Notes: a model not told the origin generated them from the sequence alone. Shown: positions 49,210-61,228, numbered from the stretch's first letter. The stretch: DNA of 63,372 nucleotides from Variovorax sp. E3 (GCF_016082275.1 NZ_MOWM01000026.1:1-63372), one strand, 5' to 3'. Made by a program: numbers and translations.

Positions 49210-49230
49210 ACTAACCAGTGGGTCAGTAAT
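49207..49230. promoter_or_regulatory. Operator-like palindrome 2 over the -10 and start site
   Basis: ATTACTAACC-AGTG-GGTCAGTAAT: 9 of 10 arm positions pair around a 4-base centre. The inner half GACC/GGTC is shared with palindrome 1. Typical size for a TetR-family site. Confidence 0.7.
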
Positions 49231-49259
49231 GACTCGGTTCGTCCTCTCCTGGGTGTCTC

Positions 49260-50471
49260 ATGACCGCCTCCACCACTGTCTTTTCCCGTGCCCGCGGCGC
49301 CGCATGGCTGCTGCTCCCCGTCATTTTTCTGGCGGGCTGTTCACCTAAACCCGCGGCCGAGGACCCCGTTCGCGCGGTCAAGTTCGTGACCGTGGGGGCC
49401 AGCGAATTCGACGCCCAGCCCGAGTTCTCGGCCGAGGTGCGCGCGCGCGTCGAGTCCCGCCTGGGCTTTCGCGTGGCGGGCAAGATCACCAAGCGGCAGG
49501 TCGACCTCGGCCAGCACGTGCAGGCCGGCCAGGTGCTGGCCCAGCTCGACCCGCAGGACTACAAGCTCGCCGCCGATGCCGCGCGCGCCCAGCAGGCCGC
49601 CGCGCTGACCAACCGCGACCTGGCCGCGGCCGACCTGAAGCGCTATGCCGAGTTGCGCCAGCAGAACTTCATCAGCGGCGCCGAACTCGAGCGCCGCGAA
49701 ACCACCTGGAAAGCCGCGCAGGCCCAGCTCGAACAGGCGCAGGCGCAGCTCGCCTCGCAGGGCAACCAGGCCAACTACACGACGCTGGTGGCCGACGTGG
49801 CCGGCGTCATCACCGCCATCGAGGCCGAGCCGGGCCAGGTGGTGCAGGCCGGCACGCCGGTCGTGCGCATCGCCCAGGACGGCGCGCGCGACGTGGTATT
49901 CGCGGTGCCCGAAGACCGCGCCACGCTCATCAAGGCCGGCTCGCCGGTCACGGTGCGCGGCTGGTCGGGCGGCAACGAGCTGCAGGGCCAGGTGCGTGAA
50001 GTGGCGGCCAGCGCCGACGCGGTCACGCGCACCTATTCGGTCAAGGTCGCGATCGACGCGGCCACCGCGCCGCCGCTCGGCGCCACGGTCTACGCGCGCC
50101 CGCAGGCACTGGCGCACGGCGCCGCCACGGTGATGAAGCTGCCGACCAGCGCGCTGCGCCAGGAAGGCAAGGGCTCGGCCGTGTGGGTGCTCGACAAGTC
50201 GACCATGACGGTGCGCTCGCAGCCCGTGCAGGTGGCCACCGCCGACGGCAATGAAGCCGTGATCGCCGCCGGCATCACGCCGGGCATGATGGTCGTGGCC
50301 GCGGGCGTGCATGTGCTGCAGCCCGGGCAGAAGGTCACCATCTACCAGTCCAAGGAGGCGGCGGCCGCCGCCGCCAACGCCGGCGCGAAGGAGTCGGTGC
50401 AGCCCGTGGCGGCCGTTGCCGCGACCGGCAAGGAAATGGCGGCGGGTGCCACGGGTGGTGTTGCCAAATGA
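49260..50471 (+). CDS. RND efflux periplasmic adaptor lipoprotein
   Basis: 403 residues. The signal ends in VIFLAGCSPKPA, a lipobox (LAGC), so the adaptor is lipid-anchored. Lipoyl halves VDLGQHVQAGQVLAQLD and IEAEPGQVVQAGTPVVRI flank a coiled-coil (about 95-165). The C-terminus is Ala/Lys-rich. The next gene starts in an ATGA overlap. Two palindromes overlap its promoter; no local TetR gene exists, so the regulator is encoded elsewhere. No outer-membrane channel gene is in the operon, so it must borrow one. Confidence 0.92.
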   Translation: MTASTTVFSRARGAAWLLLPVIFLAGCSPKPAAEDPVRAVKFVTVGASEFDAQPEFSAEVRARVESRLGFRVAGKITKRQVDLGQHVQAGQVLAQLDPQDYKLAADAARAQQAAALTNRDLAAADLKRYAELRQQNFISGAELERRETTWKAAQAQLEQAQAQLASQGNQANYTTLVADVAGVITAIEAEPGQVVQAGTPVVRIAQDGARDVVFAVPEDRATLIKAGSPVTVRGWSGGNELQGQVREVAASADAVTRTYSVKVAIDAATAPPLGATVYARPQALAHGAATVMKLPTSALRQEGKGSAVWVLDKSTMTVRSQPVQVATADGNEAVIAAGITPGMMVVAAGVHVLQPGQKVTIYQSKEAAAAAANAGAKESVQPVAAVAATGKEMAAGATGGVAK

Positions 50472-53400
50472 GCGGCGGCGCCACGGAAACCACCGACAAG
50501 CCCGCCGGCTTCAACCTCTCCAAATGGGCGCTGGACCACGCGCCCCTCACGCGCTACCTGATGGTGGTGCTGATGGTGCTGGGCGCGTTCGCGTACTTCC
50601 AGCTCGGCCAGGACGAAGACCCGCCGTTCACCTTCCGCGCCATGGTCATCAAGACCTATTGGCCCGGCGCCACCGCGCAGCAGGTGGCCGAGCAGGTGAC
50701 CGACAAGCTCGAGCGCACGCTGCAGGAGGCGCCCTACGCCGACAAGATCCGCAGCTACTCGAAGCCCGGTGAGTCGCAGATCATCTTCAACATCAAGGAC
50801 TCGTCGAAGTCCACCGAGGTGGCCAACGTCTGGTACACGGTGCGCAAGAAGATCGGCGACATGCGCGCCACCTTGCCGGCCGGCGTGCAGGGGCCCTTCT
50901 TCAACGACGACTTCGGCGACGTCTACGGCGTGATCTACGCGCTGGAAAGCGAAGGCTTCAGCTACGCCGAGCTCAAGACGCTGGCCGACGACGTGCGCCA
51001 GCAACTGCTGCGCGTGAAGGACGTGGCCAAGGTCGACCAGTTCGGCGTGCAGGACGAGAAGGTCTACATCGAGATCTCGCAGAAGCGCCTGGCGCAGCTG
51101 GGGCTGGACTTCAACGCGGTGCTGGCGCAGCTGGGCTCGCAGAACGCGGTGGAAAGCGCGGGCTCGATCTCCTCGCCGCTCGACGTGGTGCAGGTGCGCG
51201 TGGCCGGCCAGTTCACCAGCGTCGAGCAGTTGCGCGAGATGCCCATTCGCGGCAGCTCGGGCAGCCAGATCAAGCTGGGCGACATCGCGGACATCCACCG
51301 CGGCTACATCGACCCGCCGGCGGTCAAGATGCACCACCAGGGCAAGGAAGTGATCGGCCTGGGCGTGTCGATGGCCAAGGGCGGCGACATCATCGCGCTG
51401 GGCAAGGCGCTGAAGGCCACCACCGCCACCATCGACCAGCGCCTGCCGGCCGGCGTGAAGCTGGCGCAGGTGCAGGACCAGCCGGTGTCGGTGGCCAGCT
51501 CGGTGAACGAGTTCGTCGGCGTGCTGATCGAGGCCGTGGCCATCGTGCTGGCCGTGAGCATCATCTCGCTCGGGCTGCACAAGGGCGGGCGCTTCGGCTG
51601 GTACATCGACATGCGCCCGGGGCTGGTGGTGGCGATCACCATTCCGCTGGTGCTGGCCGTGACCTTCCTGGCCATGAACTACTTCGGCATCGGGCTGCAC
51701 AAGATATCGCTGGGCTCGCTCATCATCGCGCTCGGCCTGCTGGTGGACGACGCCATCATCGCGGTCGAGATGATGGTGCGGAAGATGGAAGAGGGCTACG
51801 ACAAGGTCCGCGCCGCAACCTTCGCCTACGACGTCACGGCCAAGCCCATGCTCACGGGCACGCTGATCACGGCGGCGGGCTTTCTGCCGATCGGCCTGGC
51901 CAAGTCGGTGACGGGCGAGTACACCTTCGCGATCTTCGCGGTGACGGTGATCGCGCTGGTGCTGTCGTGGATCGTCTCGGTGTACTTCGTGCCGTACCTG
52001 GGCACGCTGCTGCTCAAGGTGAAGCCGCACGACCCCGACGCGCCGCCGCACGAGCTGTTCGACACACCGTTCTACAACGCCTTTCGCCGCGCGGTGAACT
52101 GGTGCGTGCAGCACCGCTGGACGACCATCGGCGCCACGGTGCTGATTTTCGCGCTGGGCATCGTCGGCATGGGCAAGGTGCAGCAGCAGTTCTTCCCCGA
52201 TTCGAGCCGGCCCGAGATCCTGGTGGACATCTGGTTCCCCGAAGGCACCTCGTTCGCGGCCAATGAAGAAGTGGCCAAGCGCGTCGAGAAGCGATTCATG
52301 CAAGAGGCCGGCGTGAGCACGGTCAGTACCTGGATCGGCTCGGGCGTGCCGCGCTTTTATTTGCCGCTGGACCAGGTGTTCCCGCAGACCAACGTGTCGC
52401 AGCTCATCGTGCTGGCCAAGGACCTGAAGGTGCGCGAGACGCTGCGCCTGAAGCTGCCGCAGGTGCTGGCGCAGGAATTCCCCGAGGTGCGCGGCCGCGT
52501 CAAGCTGCTGCCCAACGGGCCGCCGGTGCCGTACCCGGTGCAGTTCCGCGTGATCGGGCCCGACCCCGCGCTGCTGCGCGGCCACGCCGACGAGGTGAAG
52601 GCCGTGATGCGCGACAACGCCAACATGCGCGGCGTGAACGACAACTGGAACGAGTCGGTGAAGGTGATCCGCCTCGAAGTCGACCAGGCCAAGGCGCGCG
52701 CGCTCGGCGTGACCAGCCAGGCCATCGCGCAGGCGTCCAAGACCATGTTCAGCGGCACCACTGTGGGCCAGTACCGCGAGAACGACCTGCTGATCGACAT
52801 CGTGCTGCGCCAGGCGCCCGACGAGCGCCAGGCCATCTCGGACATCGGCAACGCCTACATCCCGACGAGTTCGGGCCGCTCGATTCCGCTCACGCAGATC
52901 GCCAAGCCGGTGTTCACCTGGGAACCGGGCGTGATGTGGCGCGAGAACCGCGACTACGCCATCACCGTGCAGGGCGACGTGACCGAAGGCCTGCAGGGCG
53001 CGACCGTGACCACGCAACTGCTGCCCAAGCTGCGCGAGCTGGAGGCCGGCTGGGCCGCGGCCGGGCAGGGCGGCTACCGCATCGAGGTGGCGGGCGCGGC
53101 GGAAGAAAGCAGCAAGGGCTCGGCCTCGATCGTGGCGGGCGTGCCGATCATGCTGTTCCTGGTGTTCACGCTGCTGATGCTGCAGCTGCACAGCTTCAGC
53201 CGCTCGCTGCTGGTGTTCATCACCGGGCCGATGGGCATCGCGGGTGTCGCAGCCGCGCTGCTGCTGCTGAACCGGCCCTTCGGCTTCGTTGCGCTGCTGG
53301 GCGTGATCGCGCTGATGGGCATGATCCAGCGCAACGCGGTGATCCTGATCGACCAGATCGAACTCGACCGCGCGGCGGGCGTGCCGGCATGGGACGCGAT

Positions 53401-53626
53401 CGTGGAGTCGGCGGTGCGGCGGCTGCGGCCGATCGTGCTGACGGCGGCGGCCGCGGTGCTGGCGATGATTCCGCTGTCGCGCAGCGTGTTCTGGGGGCCG
53501 ATGGCGGTCGCGATCATGGGCGGGCTGATCGTCGCGACGGTGTTGACCCTGCTCGCGTTGCCGGCGATGTACGCCGCCGCATTCCGTGTGAAGCGGGAGC
53601 CGAAAGTCGCGCCGATTAGCGTTTAA
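50468..53626 (+). CDS. RND efflux permease (second system)
   Basis: 1052 residues, intact. It begins with a ~20-residue cytosolic tail (TDKPAGFNLSKWALDH) before TM1, has NIKDSSKSTEVANVWYTVRK, TM4 proton-relay GLLVDDAIIAVEMMVRKME, and the C-terminal half FVALLGVIALMGMIQRNAV. The sequence pattern puts it in a different RND subgroup from the permease at 21.6 kb. ATG overlaps the adaptor stop. Substrate unknown. Confidence 0.93.
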   Translation: MSGGATETTDKPAGFNLSKWALDHAPLTRYLMVVLMVLGAFAYFQLGQDEDPPFTFRAMVIKTYWPGATAQQVAEQVTDKLERTLQEAPYADKIRSYSKPGESQIIFNIKDSSKSTEVANVWYTVRKKIGDMRATLPAGVQGPFFNDDFGDVYGVIYALESEGFSYAELKTLADDVRQQLLRVKDVAKVDQFGVQDEKVYIEISQKRLAQLGLDFNAVLAQLGSQNAVESAGSISSPLDVVQVRVAGQFTSVEQLREMPIRGSSGSQIKLGDIADIHRGYIDPPAVKMHHQGKEVIGLGVSMAKGGDIIALGKALKATTATIDQRLPAGVKLAQVQDQPVSVASSVNEFVGVLIEAVAIVLAVSIISLGLHKGGRFGWYIDMRPGLVVAITIPLVLAVTFLAMNYFGIGLHKISLGSLIIALGLLVDDAIIAVEMMVRKMEEGYDKVRAATFAYDVTAKPMLTGTLITAAGFLPIGLAKSVTGEYTFAIFAVTVIALVLSWIVSVYFVPYLGTLLLKVKPHDPDAPPHELFDTPFYNAFRRAVNWCVQHRWTTIGATVLIFALGIVGMGKVQQQFFPDSSRPEILVDIWFPEGTSFAANEEVAKRVEKRFMQEAGVSTVSTWIGSGVPRFYLPLDQVFPQTNVSQLIVLAKDLKVRETLRLKLPQVLAQEFPEVRGRVKLLPNGPPVPYPVQFRVIGPDPALLRGHADEVKAVMRDNANMRGVNDNWNESVKVIRLEVDQAKARALGVTSQAIAQASKTMFSGTTVGQYRENDLLIDIVLRQAPDERQAISDIGNAYIPTSSGRSIPLTQIAKPVFTWEPGVMWRENRDYAITVQGDVTEGLQGATVTTQLLPKLRELEAGWAAAGQGGYRIEVAGAAEESSKGSASIVAGVPIMLFLVFTLLMLQLHSFSRSLLVFITGPMGIAGVAAALLLLNRPFGFVALLGVIALMGMIQRNAVILIDQIELDRAAGVPAWDAIVESAVRRLRPIVLTAAAAVLAMIPLSRSVFWGPMAVAIMGGLIVATVLTLLALPAMYAAAFRVKREPKVAPISV

Positions 53627-53730
53627 AATCGTAAGCTGACCGATTTCAAGCGGATGGTCTTTGGCCCACGGCAGCCCGTGGCGCCGGAAGCCCGTCCGCT
53701 TTTGCATTCACCTGAAAAAAGATTGGCATC

Positions 53731-53817
53731 GCGCGGGTGGCGAAATTGGTAGACGCACCAGGTTTAGGTCCTGACGTTCGCAAGAACGTGCCGGTTCGAG
53801 TCCGGCCCCGCGCACCA
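53731..53817 (+). tRNA. tRNA-Leu (anticodon TAG)
   Basis: 87 bases with encoded CCA. The acceptor GCGCGGG pairs with CCCGCGC, the D arm TGGCGAAATTGGTAGACGCA is leucine type, the variable arm is long and the T arm is CCGGTTCGAGTCCGG. The anticodon TAG is at 53765-53767. Confidence 0.96.
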
Positions 53818-53821
53818 GCCC
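53804..53821 (+). repeat. Direct repeat, copy in the tRNA-Leu 3' end (attL/attR-like)
   Basis: GGCCCCGCGCACCAGCCC, the last 14 bases of tRNA-Leu plus four more, occurs again exactly at 55110-55127. Confidence 0.85.
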
Positions 53822-53851
53822 TGCTTACGTAGCCCGTTCTATCGAGCAGTG

Positions 53852-53887
53852 AAAAAGCCCCCGTTTCGAAAGAGACGGGGGCTTTTT
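53852..53887. terminator. Bidirectional intrinsic terminator
   Basis: AAAAAGCCCCCGT-(TTCGAAAGAG)-ACGGGGGCTTTTT between tRNA-Leu and the opposing gene, with A and T tracts at either side. Confidence 0.92.
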
Positions 53888-53892
53888 CTTTT

Positions 53893-54879
53893 TTACCAGT
53901 CGCTGTCGCTGCTGCTGCTGTTGTCGCTGCCGCTGTCGAAGCTGCCACCGCTGTTTGCGTCGTCCCAGGAGCTCGTGTCCCTGATGCCGAAGTCGTTGTC
54001 GACGATGCGCTCGGGCTCCGGCGATGTGGACGAGGAAGGCCCGAGGCCGCGGCCCATCTCGGCGTTGCCGCTGTCGGCGACGCGCGAGTTGTTGTTGTAG
54101 TTGCCGGTGTTGCCGCCGTAGTCCCTGTCGCTGGTGTCGTTGCGGTCGTGCATCCAGTGGCGCACGGCCTCCTGGGCCACGATGGCGCCGACGCCCACCG
54201 CAGCGCCGGTGGCCAGGGCGCCGCCCAGGCCCATGCCGGGGCTTGCGGCGGGCGGCGGCGCGGGTGTCCAGTTGCCGCCGGGGCCGTAGCTGCCGTAACC
54301 CGCCGGCGCGCCCGGCATGCCCGATGAGGGGCCGTATGACGGGGCAGCGGGGGCGGATGGTGGCGCGACCTTGCGGCGGAAGGCGAGGTAGCCGATGGCC
54401 AGCAGCCCCACCAACACGATCGGCGTCCAGGGCACGGAGCTGCCCGTGGGCTGTGCCTTCAGCGGCGCGGGCACGGGCACGGGCTCGCTCGCGCGTGTCG
54501 GCTCGCTCCGGGTCTGCGATGCGGCGGGCTTCTCGAGCTTGCCCGTGAGCCGTTCGACGGCCTCGGGCTTCGCGAAGGCGAGGCCGGGCGACAGCGTCCT
54601 GGCTTTCGCAAGCTCGCTCCTCGCGTCGTCGAGCTTGCCTTCGGCCGCGAGCAGTTCGGCATGGACGAAGCGGGCCTTCGCGCTTTCGGGGTGGTTCTTC
54701 AGCACCTTCGCGATCATGGCGTCGGCGTCGGACATCCTGCCGCCGTTGGCGGCCTCGTAGATCTGCTGGATGGTCGGTTCCCTGGCCGCCGGGGCGTCGG
54801 TTTTCGCCTGCGCGAGCGAGGGCGTGCCGAGTGCGATGACAAGGGAGAAGGCGAGGGCGGCGAACAATCGCTGAAGCAT
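53893..54879 (-). CDS. Membrane protein with TPR-like N-terminal domain and Ser/Asp-rich tail
   Basis: 328 residues. Signal peptide LQRLFAALAFSLVIALG...AQA, a TPR-like helical part (AKARFVHAELLAAEGKLDDARSEL, about 60-105), Pro/Ser linker, a transmembrane helix (WTPIVLVGLLAIGYLAFRRK, about 150-170), a long Pro/Gly/Tyr-rich stretch, a Gly/Ala segment (LGGALATGAAVGVGAIVAQEAVRHW) and an acidic Ser/Asp tail ending SDSDW. The start has AGGAAA upstream. No function can be named. It is the only gene between tRNA-Leu and the duplicated tRNA end, on the strand opposite to both. Confidence 0.7.
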   Translation of the reverse strand: MLQRLFAALAFSLVIALGTPSLAQAKTDAPAAREPTIQQIYEAANGGRMSDADAMIAKVLKNHPESAKARFVHAELLAAEGKLDDARSELAKARTLSPGLAFAKPEAVERLTGKLEKPAASQTRSEPTRASEPVPVPAPLKAQPTGSSVPWTPIVLVGLLAIGYLAFRRKVAPPSAPAAPSYGPSSGMPGAPAGYGSYGPGGNWTPAPPPAASPGMGLGGALATGAAVGVGAIVAQEAVRHWMHDRNDTSDRDYGGNTGNYNNNSRVADSGNAEMGRGLGPSSSTSPEPERIVDNDFGIRDTSSWDDANSGGSFDSGSDNSSSSDSDW

Positions 54880-55109
54880 GAAGTTTTCCTGTGCGTTCCC
54901 GTGCAAGCGCACGGATCGAGGCTCACTTTACGGCCGGAATATTGGGCAAACCTGACCGGCGTGGGCCCGGCGCTTCGACCCCGTGAAAACCCGCTTTTGC
55001 GCCGGATTAGAATCGCAGGTTGCCCAGTTTTGCGCGCGGCACGCGTGTGCCTCGCATCAATCCCGCTTGGCGCGTGTAAGTCCTTGATCTGTATTGATAA
55101 AAAAGTGCA

Positions 55110-55127
55110 GGCCCCGCGCACCAGCCC
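55110..55127 (+). repeat. Direct repeat, copy upstream of tig (attL/attR-like)
   Basis: Exact second copy of the tRNA-Leu 3' end (GGCCCCGCGCACCAGCCC), 18 bases before the tig ATG. No tRNA body precedes it here. Confidence 0.85.
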
Positions 55128-55145
55128 CCTTACCAGGAAGACATC

Positions 55146-56462
55146 ATGACCGTGAACGTTGAAACTCTCGAGAAGCTCGAACGCAAGATCACGCTGACCC
55201 TGCCGGTCGGCACCATCCAGTCCGAAGTCGATTCGCGCCTCAAGAAGCTCGCGCGCACCGTCAAGATGGACGGCTTTCGTCCCGGCAAGGTGCCGATGAA
55301 CGTCGTGGCCCAACGCTACGGCTACTCGGTGCACTACGAGGTCATGAACGACAAGGTCGGCGAAGCCTTCTCGCAAGCCGCGAACGAAGCCAAGCTGCGC
55401 GTGGCCGGCCAGCCCCGCATCACCGAGAAGGAAGAATCGCCCGAGGGCGAGCTGGCCTTCGACGCCGTCTTCGAAGTGTTCCCCGAAGTCAAGATCAACG
55501 ACCTGTCGGGCGCTGAAGTCGAGAAGCTCTCGGCCGAAGTGGGCGACGACGCGATCGACAAGACGCTGGACATCCTGCGCAAGCAGCGCCGCACCTTTGC
55601 ACAGCGCGCGCAAGACGCCGTCGCGCAAGACGACGACCGCGTGACCGTCGACTTCGAAGGCAAGATCGACGGCGAGCCCTTCCAGGGCGGCAAGGCCGAA
55701 GACTTCCAGTTCATCGTCGGCGAAGGCCAGATGCTCAAGGAATTCGAAGACGCCGTGCGCGGCATGAAGTCCGGCGACAGCCGCACCTTCCCGCTGTCGT
55801 TCCCGGCCGACTACCACGGCAAGGACGTGGCCGGCAAGCAAGCCGACTTCCTCGTGACCGTGAAGAAGATCGAAGCCTCGCACCTGCCCGAAGTCAACGA
55901 ACAGCTGGCCAAGTCGCTCGGCATCGCCGAAGCCACCGTGGAAGGCCTGCGCGCCGACATCAAGCGCAACCTCGAGCGCGAAGTGAAGTTCCGCCTGCTG
56001 GCCCGCAACAAGAACGCCGTGATGGACGCCCTGGTGGCCAACGCCGAGCTCGACCTGCCGAACGCCAGCGTGCAGTCGGAAGTCAACCGCATGGTCGAAG
56101 GCGCCCGCGCCGAGCTCAAGCAGCGCGGCATCAAGGACGCCGACAAGGCCCCGATCCCCGACGAAGTGTTCCGCCCGCAAGCCGAGCGCCGCGTGCGCCT
56201 GGGCCTGGTGGTGGCCGAGCTGGTGCGTGCCAACAACCTGCAGGCCAAGCCGGAGCAGATCAAGGCCCACATCGACGAGCTGGCCGCCAGCTACGAAAAG
56301 CCGGCCGACGTGGTGCGCTGGTACTTCAGCGACAACAACCGCCTGGCCGAAGTCGAAGCCGTGGTCATCGAGAACAACGTGACCGACTTCGTGCTGAGCA
56401 AGGCCAAGGTCAACGAAAAGTCGGTGTCGTTCGACGAACTGATGGCGCAACAGCAAGGCTGA
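55146..56462 (+). CDS. tig: Trigger factor
   Basis: 438 residues. Ribosome-bound chaperone and prolyl isomerase for nascent chains. The ribosome-binding signature sits in [21 protein letters not shown] (about 40-55), the FKBP-type domain is about 155-245 ([19 protein letters not shown]), and a helical C-terminal arm completes the protein. AGGAAG lies 9 bases upstream. First gene of the conserved tig-clpP-clpX-lon block. Confidence 0.97.
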   Translation: MTVNVETLEKLERKITLTLPVGTIQSEVDSRLKKLARTVKMDGFRPGKVPMNVVAQRYGYSVHYEVMNDKVGEAFSQAANEAKLRVAGQPRITEKEESPEGELAFDAVFEVFPEVKINDLSGAEVEKLSAEVGDDAIDKTLDILRKQRRTFAQRAQDAVAQDDDRVTVDFEGKIDGEPFQGGKAEDFQFIVGEGQMLKEFEDAVRGMKSGDSRTFPLSFPADYHGKDVAGKQADFLVTVKKIEASHLPEVNEQLAKSLGIAEATVEGLRADIKRNLEREVKFRLLARNKNAVMDALVANAELDLPNASVQSEVNRMVEGARAELKQRGIKDADKAPIPDEVFRPQAERRVRLGLVVAELVRANNLQAKPEQIKAHIDELAASYEKPADVVRWYFSDNNRLAEVEAVVIENNVTDFVLSKAKVNEKSVSFDELMAQQQG

Positions 56463-56486
56463 TTTCCGACGCTGCCCGCAACGCCA

Positions 56487-56518
56487 ATGGGGCTTGTGCT
56501 TTGCGGCACGAGCCCCAT
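56487..56518 (+). other. Hairpin between tig and clpP
   Basis: ATGGGGCTTGTGC / GCACGAGCCCCAT around a 6-base loop, followed by TTTC only. Could be a weak terminator or attenuator that lowers clpP read-through. Confidence 0.6.
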
Positions 56519-56578
56519 TTCACTCAGGCGTACAGTTCATTCACAGCGAACGATTCCATCTTCCCGGAGAGCTACTTC

Positions 56579-57187
56579 ATGATCGCAAACGAAATCCAAG
56601 GCCTCGGCATGGTCCCGATGGTCATCGAGCAATCGGGCCGCGGCGAGCGGTCTTACGACATCTATTCGCGCCTCCTCAAGGAGCGCATCATTTTCCTGGT
56701 GGGCGAGGTCAACGACCAGACGGCCAACCTCGTGGTGGCGCAGCTGCTGTTCCTCGAGAGCGAAAACCCGGACAAGGACATCTCGTTCTACATCAACTCC
56801 CCGGGCGGCAGCGTGAGCGCCGGCATGGCGATCTACGACACCATGCAGTTCATCAAGCCCGACGTGTCGACCATGTGCCTGGGCTTCGCGGCCAGCATGG
56901 GCGCCTTCCTGCTGGCGGCCGGCGAGAAGGGCAAGCGTTTCTCGCTGCCGAACTCCAAGATCATGATCCACCAGGTGCTGGGCGGCGCACGCGGCCAGGC
57001 GACCGACATCGAGATCCATGCGCGCGACATCCTGCGCACCAAGGACCAGATGAACCGTATCCTGGCCGAGCGCACCGGCCAGCCGCTGGAAAAGGTCAAG
57101 TCGGACACCGAGCGCGACTATTTCCTCACGGCCGACGAGGCCAAGGATTACGGTCTGGTCGACCAGGTCGTCGCCAAGCGCGGTTAA
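56579..57187 (+). CDS. clpP: ATP-dependent Clp protease proteolytic subunit
   Basis: 202 residues. Serine protease that forms the tetradecameric chamber. Catalytic Ser106 lies in [11 protein letters not shown], His131 in [10 protein letters not shown] and Asp near 180. [11 protein letters not shown] is typical. The ATG at 56579 gives the family N-terminus; a longer in-frame start at 56501 would lie within the hairpin. Partner ClpX follows. Confidence 0.97.
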   Translation: MIANEIQGLGMVPMVIEQSGRGERSYDIYSRLLKERIIFLVGEVNDQTANLVVAQLLFLESENPDKDISFYINSPGGSVSAGMAIYDTMQFIKPDVSTMCLGFAASMGAFLLAAGEKGKRFSLPNSKIMIHQVLGGARGQATDIEIHARDILRTKDQMNRILAERTGQPLEKVKSDTERDYFLTADEAKDYGLVDQVVAKRG

Positions 57188-57222
57188 AGCTGCAGGGCGC
57201 CGACGGCGCCAAATGGCAACAG

Positions 57223-57254
57223 ACGGCGTTTTCCACAAGGGAAACGCCGTTTTT
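57223..57254 (+). terminator. Intrinsic terminator between clpP and clpX
   Basis: ACGGCGTTTTCC-ACAA-GGGAAACGCCGT followed by TTTTG. Strong stem plus T tract, so clpX probably has its own promoter or relies on read-through. Confidence 0.78.
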
Positions 57255-57297
57255 GTTTAGTTATCATTGTCCATACCCTGTAACGAGGCATCTGTCC

Positions 57298-58563
57298 ATG
57301 GCCGATAAAAAGGCTCTTCCAGCGAAAAAAACGCTTTACTGCTCGTTCTGCGGCAAGAGCCAGCATGAGGTCAAGAAGCTGATCGCGGGCCCTTCGGTCT
57401 TCATCTGCGACGAGTGCATCGACCTTTGCAACGAGATCATCCGCGACGAGCTGCCGGCGGGCGAAGAGGCGCGTGAAGCACGCAGCGACCTGCCCACGCC
57501 GCTGGAGATCAAGACCAACCTCGACAACTACGTGATCGGCCAGGAGCCGGCCAAGCGCATGCTGTCGGTGGCGGTCTACAACCACTACAAGCGCCTGCGC
57601 CACAAGGAAAAGTCCAAGGGCGACGACGTCGAGCTCAGCAAGAGCAACATCCTGCTGATCGGCCCCACGGGCTCGGGCAAGACGCTGCTGGCGCAAACGC
57701 TGGCGCGCATGCTCGACGTGCCGTTCGTGATGGCCGACGCCACCACGCTGACCGAAGCCGGCTACGTGGGCGAAGACGTCGAGAACATCATCCAGAAGCT
57801 GCTGCAAAGCTGCAACTACGAGGTCGAACGCGCTCAGCGCGGCATCGTCTACATCGACGAAATCGACAAGATCTCGCGCAAGTCCGACAACCCCTCGATC
57901 ACGCGCGACGTGTCGGGCGAGGGCGTCCAGCAGGCGTTGCTCAAGCTCATCGAAGGCACCATGGCCAGCGTGCCGCCCCAGGGCGGGCGCAAGCACCCGA
58001 ACCAGGACTTCCTGCAGATCGACACGACCAACATCCTGTTCATCTGCGGCGGCGCCTTCGCCGGCCTGGAAAAGGTCATTGAAAACCGCACCGAGGCCTC
58101 GGGCATCGGCTTCGGCGCCTCGGTCAAGAGCAAGGCGCAGCGCAGCATCACCGAGGTGTTCCGCGAAGTCGAGCCCGAAGACCTGATCAAGTTCGGCCTG
58201 ATCCCCGAACTCGTGGGCCGCATGCCCGTGGTCGCGTCGCTCGCGGAACTCAGCGAGGACGCGCTGGTCCAGATCCTGACCGAGCCCAAGAATGCCGTGG
58301 TGAAGCAGTTCACCAAGCTGCTGCAGATGGAAGGCGTGGACCTCGAGATCCGCCCGGCGGCGCTCAAGGCCATCGCCCGCAAGGCGCTGGCCCGCAAGAC
58401 GGGTGCGCGCGGCCTGCGTTCGATCCTTGAACAGTCGCTGATCGACACCATGTTCGAATTGCCGAACGCGACCAATGTCGACAAGGTGGTGGTCGAGGAA
58501 TCGACCATCGACGAAAACAAGCCCCCGCTGCTCGTGTACCGCGAAGCGGCGAAAAAGGCCTAA
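57298..58563 (+). CDS. clpX: ATP-dependent Clp protease ATP-binding subunit
   Basis: 421 residues. AAA+ unfoldase that feeds ClpP. The N-terminal zinc finger has CSFCGKS and CDECIDLC (C4), Walker A GPTGSGKT, Walker [12 protein letters not shown], the ClpP-binding loop region IGFGASVKS, and sensor 2 [12 protein letters not shown]. Length and motifs are standard. It lies 23 bases from lon. Confidence 0.97.
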   Translation: MADKKALPAKKTLYCSFCGKSQHEVKKLIAGPSVFICDECIDLCNEIIRDELPAGEEAREARSDLPTPLEIKTNLDNYVIGQEPAKRMLSVAVYNHYKRLRHKEKSKGDDVELSKSNILLIGPTGSGKTLLAQTLARMLDVPFVMADATTLTEAGYVGEDVENIIQKLLQSCNYEVERAQRGIVYIDEIDKISRKSDNPSITRDVSGEGVQQALLKLIEGTMASVPPQGGRKHPNQDFLQIDTTNILFICGGAFAGLEKVIENRTEASGIGFGASVKSKAQRSITEVFREVEPEDLIKFGLIPELVGRMPVVASLAELSEDALVQILTEPKNAVVKQFTKLLQMEGVDLEIRPAALKAIARKALARKTGARGLRSILEQSLIDTMFELPNATNVDKVVVEESTIDENKPPLLVYREAAKKA

Positions 58564-58586
58564 AGCCAAAGACGCGAAGGATCTGC

Positions 58587-61028
<2,442 letters not shown>

Positions 61029-61045
61029 CCGGTTGATCGCAAAAC

Positions 61046-61075
61046 TTGTGAAGCCTCGAAAAACTGGTATATAAT
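61046..61075 (+). promoter_or_regulatory. Sigma-70 promoter of tRNA-Gly
   Basis: -35 TTGTGA (61046-61051), 18-base spacer, perfect -10 TATAAT (61070-61075), 14 bases before the tRNA start. Confidence 0.75.
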
Positions 61076-61089
61076 TCGAGGCTCGAAAC

Positions 61090-61165
61090 GCGGGAATAGC
61101 TCAGTTGGTAGAGCGCAACCTTGCCAAGGTTGAGGTCGAGAGTTCGAGACTCTTTTCCCGCTCCA
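61090..61165 (+). tRNA. tRNA-Gly (anticodon GCC)
   Basis: 76 bases with CCA. Acceptor GCGGGAA / TTCCCGC, D arm AGCTCAGTTGGTAGAGC, anticodon GCC at 61123-61125, T arm GAGTTCGAGACTC. Confidence 0.96.
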
Positions 61166-61171
61166 GTTTTG

Positions 61172-61201
61172 AAAAAGGGAAGCACCAGCTTCCCTTTTTT
61201 T
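61172..61201 (+). terminator. Intrinsic terminator after tRNA-Gly
   Basis: AAAAAGGGAAGC-ACCA-GCTTCCCTTTTTTT: perfect 12-base arms and a T tract. It separates tRNA-Gly from tRNA-Cys. Confidence 0.92.
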
Positions 61202-61228
61202 CGCTAGGTCGATTTCGTTTTTCTGCGT

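Noticed and set aside
50342..53707. 1121-codon open frame on the minus strand over the second RND permease
   Set aside because: Translation is dominated by His, Arg, Gly and Val without domain motifs; the plus strand encodes an intact 1052-residue permease.
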